From contig JAWNZC010000471.1 in the NCBI GenBank assembly GCA_035771165.1, positions 2,323,001 to 2,387,000 of the forward strand: a stretch of 64,000 bases of DNA, given 5' to 3'. Shown piece after piece: positions 47,841 through 57,500 of this stretch; the first letter of the stretch is position 1; every line of letters begins with the position of its first letter. The stretch comes from Paragorgia papillata (lineage: Eukaryota; Cnidaria; Anthozoa; Scleralcyonacea; Coralliidae). The position numbers and the translations under genes are program-made. Under the pieces are notes generated by a model that saw nothing but the letters and a program-made list of their open reading frames with translations, made no database searches and was not told the DNA's origin.

Positions 47841-48763
47841 ACTGGGAGAGTAAAGCTTTATACTTTTGACTTCTTGATAAAACGTTTTAAAAAACTCATG
47901 AGAATATCAATGTAAACGAATAGTGAATGGGTAGTTTTTCACCTTTTAATTTTATGTGGAAATAGGTAAGTTTATATGCGGGTAGATATTTTGATCTTAT
48001 GTTGTATAAGATATATTACTAAATAATTACCAATTGTTGGACCAGGTGACCAAAAATATTATAATTTGTCAGTATCGATCGTAATTAAAGTAAATATCGT
48101 AGTTATTATCGCAATAATTATCGTAGTTATAAAATGTTTAATATGTCTTTATAAGCAGAGTGCCCGATTTACAAGTTCAAAAGCTATTCAACTTTTGTAT
48201 TTCGGTTTTTTTAACTTTAGCACAAATACTGAAATGCCAATCAAGCCATTATTCGATATTTCGACATACACTTTCAATAAAACTGCACCTCGTGATAAAA
48301 GTAATTTTAAAGCAATACACAGTCAATACAAGACTTATAAAAGACTGACAAAAACAGTTTATATTTAAAATTGTCAAAACACTACAACTGTAATTAACAA
48401 CAAATTATTTCCAAGTTATACAGACAAATGTTTATTGAGCATTAATGTCAGATCTAAAGTACTTTGACATCTTAACAATAGGGTGACTACAACTACCAGA
48501 ATGCTTTGCTAGCATCCTAGTGCTGATAAATGGAGCGCACTGGCAAAGCATTCTGGTAGTTGTAGTCACCCAACGCTATTTTACGTCATCGTGCAAATGG
48601 CTTATTGTACAATAATTCCACATAAAATTAAAACACAACCTATTTCCACATAAAATTAAAAGGTGAAAAACTACCCATTCACTATTCGTTTACATTGATA
48701 TTCTCATGAGTTTTTTAAAACGTTTTATCCAGAAGTCAAAAGTATAAAGCTTTACTCTCCCAG
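47841..48763. other. Central domain of the foldback element
   Basis: Inner arms 47841-47966 and 48639-48763 are inverted copies differing at one base (CTTGAT versus CTGGAT). Between them lie 672 AT-rich bases without a credible protein; the 100-aa frame at 48066 is low-complexity and has no domain. A duplicated CCACATAAAATTAAAA word sits at the right inner junction. Confidence 0.85.
48481..48571. repeat. Perfect 29-bp-arm hairpin nested in the centre
   Basis: GGGTGACTACAACTACCAGA...GCTTTGC at 48481-48509 is exactly complementary to 48543-48571, with a 33-base loop. Flanking AATA and CTATT suggest it is itself a small inserted MITE. Confidence 0.85.
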
Positions 48764-51710
48764 TCTAAGTCAGTCTAAGCCAGCCTAAGTCAGTCTAAGT
48801 CAGCCTAAGTCAGTCTAAGTCAGTCAAAGTCAGTCTAAGTCAGCCTAAGTCAGTCTAAGTCAGTCTAAGTCAGCCTAAGTCAGTCTAAGTCAGCCTAAGT
48901 CAGTCTAAGTCAGCCTAAGTCAGTCTAAGTCAGTCTAAGTCGCTCTAAAGCAGCCTAAGGCAGCCTAAGTCAGTCTAAGTCAGCCTAAGTCAGTCTAAGT
49001 CAGCCTAAGTCAGTCTAAGTCAGCCTAAGTCGGTCTAAGTCAGTCTAAGTCAGTCTAAGTCAGCCTAAGTCAGTCTAAGTCAGCCTAAGTCGGTCTAAGG
49101 CAGCCTAAGTCAGTCTAAGTCAGTCTAAGTCAGCCTAAGTCAGTCTAAGTCAACCTAAGTCGGTCTAAGTCAGTCTAAGTCGGTCTAAGGCAGCCTAAGT
49201 CAGTCTAAGTCAGTCTGAGTCAGCCTAAGTCAGCCTAAGTCAGTCTAAGTCAGTCTAAGTCAGCCTAAGTCAGCCTAAGTCAGCCTAAGTCGGCCTAAGT
49301 CAGCCTAAGTCAGTCTAAGTCAGCCTAAGTCGGTCTAAGTCAGCCTAAGTCAGTCTAAGTCAGTCTAAGTCGGTCTAAGTCGGTCTAAGGCAGCCTAAGT
49401 CGGTCTAAGTCAGTCTAAGTCAGCCTAAGTCAGTCTAAGTCAGCCTAAGTCAGTCTAAGTCAGCCTAAGTCAGTCTAAGTCAGTCTAAGTCGCTCTAAAG
49501 CAGCCTAAGTCAGTCTAAGTCAGCCTAAGTCGGTCTAAGTCAGTCTAAGTCAGCCTAAGTCAGTCTAAGTCAGCCTAAGTCGGTCTAAGGCAGCCTAAGT
49601 CAGTCTAAGTCAGTCTAAGTCAGTCTAAGTCAGTCAAAGTCAGTCTAAGTCAGCCTAAGTCAGTCTAAGTCAGTCTAAGTCAGCCTAAGTCAGTCTAAGT
49701 CAGCCTAAGTCAGTCTAAGTCAGCCTAAGTCAGTCTAAGTCAGTCTAAGTCGCTCTAAAGCAGCCTAAGTCAGTCTAAGTCAGCCTAAGTCAGTCTAAGT
49801 CAGCCTAAGTCAGTCTAAGTCAGCCTAAGTCGGTCTAAGTCAGTCTAAGTCAGTCTAAGTCAGCCTAAGTCAGTCTAAGTCAGCCTAAGTCGGTCTAAGG
49901 CAGCCTAAGTCAGTCTAAGTCAGTCTAAGTCAGCCTAAGTCAGTCTAAGTCAACCTAAGTCGGTCTAAGTCAGTCTAAGTCGGTCTAAGGCAGCCTAAGT
50001 CAGTCTAAGTCAGTCTAAGTCAGCCTAAGTCAGCCTAAGTCAGTCTAAGTCAGCCTAAGTCAGCCTAAGTCAGCGTAAGTCAGCCTAAGTCGGCCTAAGT
50101 CAGCCTAAGTCAGTCTAAGTCAGCCTAAGTCGGTCTAAGTCAGCCTAAGTCAGTCTAAGTCAGTCTAAGTCGGTCTAAGTCGGTCTAAGGCAGCCTAAGT
50201 CGGTCTAAGTCAGTCTAAGTCAGCCTAAGTCAGTCTAAGTCAGCCTAAGTCAGTCTAAGTCAGCCTAAGTCAGTCTAAGTCAGTCTAAGTCGCTCTAAAG
50301 CAGCCTAAGGCAGCCTAAGTCAGTCTAAGTCAGCCTAAGTCGGTCTAAGTCAGTCTAAGTCAGCCTAAGTCAGTCTAAGTCAGCCTAAGTCGGTCTAAGG
50401 CAGCCTAAGTCAGTCTAAGTCAGTCTAAGTCAGTCTAAGTCGGTCTAAGGCAGCCTAAGGCAGCCTAAGTCAGTCTAAGTCGGTCTAAGTCAGCCTAAGT
50501 CAGTCTAAGTCAGCCTAAGTCGGTCTAAGTCAGCCTAAGTCAGTCTAAGTCAGTCTAAGTCGGTCTAAGTCGGTCTAAGGCAGCCTAAGTCGGTCTAAGT
50601 CAGTCTAAGTCAGCCTAAGTCAGTCTAAGTCAGCCTAAGTCAGTCTAAGTCAGCCTAAGTCAGTCTAAGTCAGTCTAAGTCGCTCTAAAGCAGCCTAAGG
50701 CAGCCTAAGTCAGTCTAAGTCAGCCTAAGTCGGTCTAAGTCAGTCTAAGTCAGCCTAAGTCAGTCTAAGTCAGCCTAAGTCGGTCTAAGGCAGCCTAAGT
50801 CAGTCTAAGTCAGTCTAAGTCGGTCTAAGGCAGCCTAAGGCAGCCTAAGTCAGTCTAAGTCGGTCTAAGTCAGCCTAAGTCAGTCTAAGTCAGCCTAAGT
50901 CGGTCTAAGTCAGCCTAAGTCAGTCTAAGTCAGTCTAAGTCGGTCTAAGTCGGTCTAAGGCAGCCTAAGTCGGTCTAAGTCAGTCTAAGTCAGCCTAAGT
51001 CAGTCTAAGTCAGCCTAAGTCAGTCTAAGTCAGCCTAAGTCAGTCTAAGTCAGTCTAAGTCGCTCTAAAGCAGCCTAAGGCAGCCTAAGTCAGTCTAAGT
51101 CAGCCTAAGTCGGTCTAAGTCAGTCTAAGTCAGCCTAAGTCAGTCTAAGTCAGCCTAAGTCGGTCTAAGGCAGCCTAAGTCAGTCTAAGTCAGTCTAAGT
51201 CAGTCTAAGTCGGTCTAAGGCAGCCTAAGGCAGCCTAAGTCAGTCTAAGTCAGTCTAAGTCGGTCTAAGGCAGCCTAAGTCAGTCTAAGTCAGCCTAAGT
51301 CAGTCTAAGTCAGCCTAAGTCAGTCTAAGTCAGCCTAAGTCAGTCTAAGTCGGTCTAAGGCAGCCTAAGTCAGTCTAAGTCAGTCTAAGTCAGCCTAAGT
51401 CAGTCTAAGTCAGTTTAAGTCGGTCTAAGTCGGTCTAAGGCAGCCTAAGGCAGCCTAAGTCAGTCTAACTCAACCTAAGTCGGTCTAAGTCAGTCTAAGT
51501 CGGTCTAAGTTGGTCTAAGTCGGTCTAAGGCAGCCTAAGTCAGTCTAAGTCAGCCTAAGTCAGTCTAAGTCAGTCTAAGTCGGTCTAAGTCAGCCTAAGT
51601 CAGCCTAAGTCAGCCTAAGTCGGTCTAAGTCGGTCTAAGTCAGCCTAAGTCAGCCTAAGTCAGCCTAAGTCGGTCTAAGTCATTCTAAGGCAGTCTAAGG
51701 AGGACTGGGG
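48759..51710 (-). repeat. Right arm: ~295 copies of the 10-bp satellite, inverted
   Basis: Units cagtctaagt, cagcctaagt, cggtctaagt and cagcctaagg are reverse complements of the left-arm variants. The 10-bp phase has no indel over 2.9 kb. A variant not seen on the left, cgctctaaag, occurs at 48941, 49491, 49751, 50291, 50681 and 51061 and marks 260-550-bp higher-order repeats. Confidence 0.95.
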
Positions 51711-51776
51711 CGAGCTAAGTACGCTTCTTCCCAATAAGCTCCTCTATTTCGGTTGCTCATATATCGAGAAAGGGCC

Positions 51777-51784
51777 CAAAATAA
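51777..51784. repeat. Right target-site duplication CAAAATAA
   Basis: Identical to 35001-35008. Confidence 0.95.
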
Positions 51785-51894
51785 AACTTTTATAAGAACA
51801 TGTGAAATGACGATCTCACGATCAGAAATCGCATAGAATCGAAAATCGGCCACTTTCATGGGGCAGTTCGCAGTCCACGTGCGTGCTGGCTCAA

Positions 51895-52115
51895 GTGAGT
51901 TGTCGGCCGTGTATTATTGATGACGTTTACACCAAGATATTCGTTCTACGCACGCGTAGCTAATACGGGTCAACCAGCCCCGTATCATGGCCCGTACACG
52001 ATCGGAAATGGCGGCTGTCGAGGCTCGCGAAATACGGGCTGACTCGTATTAGCTACGCATGTGTAGAACGAATATTTTGCGTGTAAACGTCATCAATACA
52101 CGACCGACAACTCAC
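51895..52115. mobile_element. 221-bp palindromic MITE-like element
   Basis: GTGAGTTGTCGGCCGTGTAT...GCTAATACGGGTC pairs with GACTCGTATTAGC...CCGACAACTCAC over about 77 bp with few mismatches. The loop holds ATGGCGGC. Confidence 0.75.
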
Positions 52116-52159
52116 TGTGATACCGCCGGCTACTGGGTAAACTCAAAGTAGAAATAAAA

Positions 52160-52188
52160 ATAAATTAATTAATTAATTAATTAATATA

Positions 52189-52247
<59 letters not shown>

Positions 52248-52248
52248 A
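52160..52248. repeat. (TTAA)n / (TAAA)n microsatellite
   Basis: TTAATTAATTAA followed by about 16 TAAA units. Confidence 0.95.
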
Positions 52249-52266
52249 TCGTTTTCCTACCGCAAA

Positions 52267-52612
52267 ACGGTATGCACATGCATAACCACTACATGGTTAT
52301 CTGCATACCGCAAAAAGGTATGCACAAAACCACTACATGGTTATCTGCACGCCGGAAAACGGTATGCACATAACCACTACATGGTTATCTGCCTACCGGA
52401 AAACGGTATGCACATAACCACTACATGGTTATCTGCATACTTGAAAACGGTATGCACATAACCAGAACATGGTTATCTGCATACCGGAAAACGGTATGCA
52501 CATAACCACCACATGGTTATCTGCATACCCAAAAACGGTAACCGGAAAACGGTATGCACATAACTACCACATGGTTATCTGCATACCCGAAAACGGTATG
52601 CACATAACCACC
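52267..52612. repeat. Tandem array of ~44-bp hairpin units, 7-8 copies
   Basis: Each unit is CGGTATGCACATAACCA-CTACA-TGGTTATCTGCATACCG plus GAAAA. The two 17-base halves pair except for one C-C mismatch, so every copy is a self-contained hairpin. Compensating or single changes appear between copies. Confidence 0.85.
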
Positions 52613-53720
52613 AAGGCAATGTTTTCGTGTGACTCTTGCCATTTCTAGACTAGTTTCTGCTGCGTGAATATCCAGCTCGTTTGCGCTAAAATATATATTG
52701 CGCATTTTGTAGGTGCATTGAAGCCTGGGCGCAACTTGAGGGATCCTATGGGATTATGGAGGCTTTTGTAGGTTATAAATCCATGTCCTATATTCACGAA
52801 TTTATTGGTTAGGATTAGGGTGTGTGTTGGGGTCAGGCTTTCATGAAGTACCTGGGTTATTTAGGACATGGAATTATTACCCTTTTGTAGCCGTGGACAA
52901 ATCGGGTGATTCGTCTGTAAAAATATGCGTGAATAATGAATATCATAAATACAAAATTTGGTATTATTACTGCTGACCGTAAAGTATTTTTCATATTCAG
53001 TGGTAATTACCCTCCGTTCGCTTCAAGCTGTGCACTGGGTATCCAGGGGGTGTTCAATTTTTAAAACGTTTCCAAAAAAATATTTGCGGTCAGGATGGTC
53101 AGCAGTAATACGACAAAAGTTTAAATTTCACACATGGACAAATGGTCGAGAACTCGTGGTTTAATGATTGGAAGAATATAGGTCTAATTTTACGGTTATA
53201 GATTGTTATAAAGACTTTTTATGGGTAGTAGAACAACTTATTGAAAGGAGGAGAAGCGTTGTTTTTGTAATAACTCGGTAGGTTAACCGTTTACGTTATT
53301 TAAAGCAAGATTTTTATAGTCTGTGTGACTCTGTTTAAACACACAGTATGATATTACAGACGGTGACTCTAGTCTACAATTAAAGTAACTAGGATGTTCA
53401 GACTTCAGAGCACTTTAGCCACTACAAGCAATAGATTAATCTATTTTAATTTAGATCAATTTTTATGTTTGCTTGTAAATAGCTTATGTAGATGTTCAAT
53501 CCTTGGTGTGAACATCCCCCTCCCAGATTTTGATTTGTTTATTACTAAACTAAAAAGATATTGGGTCATCCGAGAAGAGATCCATGCCCCCCACAGAGAA
53601 TTCCAATAGTAACGGCCCTCGTTACTTTTGGATTTAGCAACGCTTGGGGGGGGGCACTACTTTGGGGGGGGGGGGGGCTGCTACTTTTGGATGGTTGAAA
53701 TACAGTACCAGATGGTTGGT

Positions 53721-53881
53721 ACAGCAGCGATGATGGCCTGGACATGATTGTTGGTGGTGATGGTGGCAACTTATGAAGAGAGATCAATCTTATGATGTAG
53801 AGAACGTAATGTTTTATGACAGCAGCGATGATGACCTTGACATGATTGTTGGTGGTGATGGTGGCAACTTATAAAGAGAGA
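53721..53881. repeat. Direct duplication of a ~63-bp segment
   Basis: ACAGCAGCGATGATG...GGTGGTGATGGTGGCAACTT occurs at 53721-53783 and 53819-53881, 98 bp apart, with a few substitutions. G runs lie just upstream (53648-53678). Confidence 0.8.
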
Positions 53882-54523
53882 ACACATGCTTTCATCGAAC
53901 AGAAATGTCAATAATCAAAAAAACATACATTACTAGCTTTAAGTTGATTGTTAAGTTTTAATACGAACATTACTTTTTTGTTGGATAAACATGTATTTGA
54001 AACATTAAAAAAATGCACCACATTCGAAGGGGCCACTAGTAGAATTTTCTACATTCAGGAAATTGTAGAAGTGTCACAATTCAACGTTACTTTTGGAATT
54101 CTATGGTAATGTAGCATGACCAAAAAGGGGGGGAGGACCCATTTGCCGTTTCCTCGGGGTACATACATGTACTTGGGGTCTTTACTCCATTGAGATGGGG
54201 CCGTGCAAAGACCCCTGGGTATAAGGTTTGCCAACCCTAAGTAAAGCAATTGTTTGTGGGTGAAGATTTATATTCCTTGGTCCCTGTCCTGGTCCCTATC
54301 CCTATTCCTGGGTTGTAGGATCAGATGAACAACAAACTTCTGCAACTCCAGGCAGTGTTAGACCATGTTTTCTTGGGGGTGGGGTGGGGTGGGGGTGGTC
54401 ATAGCAAAAAAAATAATGTTAGCAGTACTTCACTTTGATCTTTACTCAGTCTTTTTATTTTCTTGGATTTTGCTCAGGAAAATGACAAATTCAAACTGAA
54501 CAACAGCAACAAATAATTGCACA

Positions 54524-57500
54524 ATGGGAAGAAAAAACAAAATTGGAAAACAACGTCGAGATAAATTTTATCATCTTGCAAAGGAGACAGGTAAGATGTT
54601 CTGTCATTTCCAGGAAAGGGATCTTATTACATTGGGGGAAGAGAGGGGAATAAGACACTAATTATCCCCCATTACGGTCTACTGCAGTAGTGCCTAGGAT
54701 GTCTTAGGGTTCTGCCTTTGACAAGTAAAATTGTCTGGCGTTATGCAGAGAAAAAATATAGAGGGGCTATTTTTGTTCAGGTTAGGCAGGAATAGGTTTA
54801 AAGAACTACTGACAAATACTGTGTTTCTTGTTCATTTATAGGTTATCGTGCTCGTTCTGCATTCAAACTTATTCAGTTGAATCGGAAGTTTGAATTTCTT
54901 CAGTCCTCTCGAGTTTGTATTGATCTTTGTGCAGCCCCAGGAGGATGGTAAAAAATAGATAATTAATTAATAATTTTTTTTTTATTTTCCTCTTTTGTCC
55001 TTTGTGTCTTTGGAAATTTTATTCCATCTTTCCAGTGATCTTTCCTAGTTTGTAAAATTATGAATTGTATTCTAAATTTAAGTCACTCTTAATCAATGGT
55101 TACAATAAATGTGGTGACATTAACCTGAACCAAAATTTATATATTTTCAATTGCTTTTAAGGTTACAAGTTGCTTCAAAGTTTATGCCCGTATCCAGTAT
55201 CATTATAGGTATTTATAAATCAGGTTCTGATGCAATCTCATTCCCAGAGCCCATGTTCCCCTTACCCAGTGGGCTGGAAACGAGAGGCTCTGGGATAATC
55301 CGTTCACACCATCACAGGATTCTTGTTATCCGGAAGAAGAGTTAATATATAGAGTTCACTGTGTTCATCAGCCAATGAAATATCAATGTGAAACAGATTA
55401 TCCCAGAGCCTCTTGTTTCCCGCCTGCTGGGTAAGGGGAACGTGGGCTCTGAGAACGAGATTGGTTCTGATGTTGTAAGGATAATTTTCCTACTAGTTTA
55501 ATTAAGGATTCATTATTTAATTTTCTAATCTTGTTTGATATTTAGGAGTTGACTTGGTGTCAATTAAACCCATTTCAAATGTGATTACTTTACAAGGAGA
55601 CATTACTACTCAGAAATGTAAACAGGTACTGGTAATAGCATGCTGTACATGTTTAGCTACAACAGAGATAAATAAACAAAGGGAAATAGATGTTTTTATT
55701 AGTCTCTTCAATAACCTTTACCAGTAACAAAAGGAAAAAAAGCTGTATGTACCAGGATTTCAAAAATATACTTAAAGATGGAGAGTTGGCTATTAATTGG
55801 AGGGGACAATTTGGGAAGGAAAAGAGGAATAGATTGATAGGGGGGAAATTATTATATTACTCACTGTAATGACTGAAGGGAATGTTTTAATTTTGAAGGA
55901 CATAAAGAAAGAATTAAAAACATGGAAAGCTGATTGTGTTCTCAATGATGGTGCACCAAATGTTGGTTCTTCTTGGGCACATGATGCCTTCTCACAAGGT
56001 GAATAAATTTACTAAATTAATTAATGAATTAATTATATTAATTATTAATTATATTAATTAATTAAACTAAATTAATTAATGAGTAATTAATATTAAATAA
56101 TAATATGTAATTAATTAATTAATTATCTTTTTAATAATTATTAATTTTAATCAATTTTATTTTTTTACATTTATTTATTTATTTATTTATCTATCTATTT
56201 ATTTTACTTACTTTTACGTATTTATTTATTTAATTAATCAATAATTAATTAAAATTAAATATGTACCTTATTTACCTTCCAGTACCTCTCATTGAGTTTA
56301 TCACCCATATCTCTCATTTTTAGCCCATCTAACACTGGCTGCTTTGAAAATTGCAAGTGACTTTTTAATCAAAGGGGGATGGTTTATCACAAAGGTACCA
56401 CATGATGAAAGATCCACGCTGACTTAAAATATCTAATATTAAGTATATATTATACCGTATATATGATTAGATCATAGTTGTCTATCTTTTTTTAGGTTTT
56501 TCGTTCAAAAGACTACCAACCTCTCATGTGGGTCTTTAATCAATTATTCAACAAAGTTCATGCAACCAAACCACAGGCTTCTCGTAATGAGTCAGCTGAG
56601 ATATTCGTTGTTTGCCAGGTGATCCTAAAACTTAAAGTAAACATTATTAATGGTTTAGTTGTAAAAAGTTTAAAATGTCTTACAAGAAATGTTAAACTTG
56701 TTTTAGGGTTACAAGGCACCTGACAAAATTGATCCCCAGTTGCTTGATTGGAAATGTATTTTTGAAGAAGTCAACCAAGAAGCAGTAAAGCCAGCGAGTC
56801 TTCTTAGCAACAAGGTTGATATTATCAATTGTTATTTGTGCGTAGACTAATATGTTTTGAAGACGTTTCTCAGGGTATGATATTGCAACATGCTTACTAG
56901 AAACTTGCTTGGTCGTTTAAAGTGCACACGTACCTTGAGTCATCAAGATATGCATTTAACCACGCGTGAGTTTAATTGGAGAAAATGTTCAAAAAAACTT
57001 TTTTGAGTGAATTATAACTTTTATACAATAACGTGACTTGTGTATTGTAATAGATCACAGAAGATGTCACAGTGTGTAAAGAACAACAGTCACACCACTC
57101 GACTTTGTCTCGTATTGTACTTTTTTGTTCATTACACACTGTGATGTCATCTGTGATCTATTACAGTGCACATGCATGGAAAGATGTAATCTATAACAAC
57201 AGAGCGTAACGTCCTGCAGCATAACAGAACGTTTAATAGTATAGCTGAATGCCTGAACGTGTTACAATGTGGCAATTTATAGTTTATATAAATTATGGTT
57301 AATGATATAGCAATTTCACTCTGTTCTGTGCACGAAGTCATCACATGCTTAGCTAACAGACCATACATGACTATCGTGTACACAAACAACCCATTGTCCC
57401 AAGAATACAACCTTTTCCAGTACCACAACGAAGGCACCACACAACTAAGCACTAATCCTACTAAGTATGCCCATTAGTCACTCCAACCATTCACGCATCC

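Larger units (their letters stand above)
35009..51776. mobile_element. 16.8-kb foldback transposon with 10-bp satellite arms
   Basis: Outer ends GGCCCTTTCTCGATATATGA and its exact complement are identical for at least 104 bp (35009-35112 and the mirrored right end) and are flanked by the 8-bp duplication CAAAATAA. Moving inward: a 72-bp unique end, a 10-bp satellite arm (12.7 kb left, 2.95 kb right, opposite orientation), a 125-bp inner arm (one mismatch), and a 672-bp centre. No transposase frame exists. Every 10-mer carries a stop on both strands (TAG, TAA), so no long ORF can arise. Organisation parallels Drosophila FB and sea-urchin TU elements. The 8-bp duplication excludes Tc1/mariner and piggyBac; the superfamily is otherwise open. 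Confidence 0.93.
51785..54477. other. Right half of the eIF3c-FTSJ3 divergent intergenic region
   Basis: Before the insertion this sequence was continuous with 35000 and lay directly upstream of eIF3c. It contains CACGTG (about 51877) and an ATGGCGGC core (52008-52015), both common in promoters of translation genes. It also holds the repeats listed at 51895, 52160, 52267 and 53721. No coding frame is convincing. Confidence 0.6.

Noticed and set aside
48066..48368. A 100-aa protein in the centre of the foldback element
   Set aside because: Low-complexity AT-rich frame (strings of I and V, then unrelated residues); no transposase motif and no homology I recognise.
35081..51710. CRISPR-like array
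   Set aside because: The unit is 10 bp with no unique spacers, the context is a eukaryotic gene region, and the two halves are inverted arms of a transposon.
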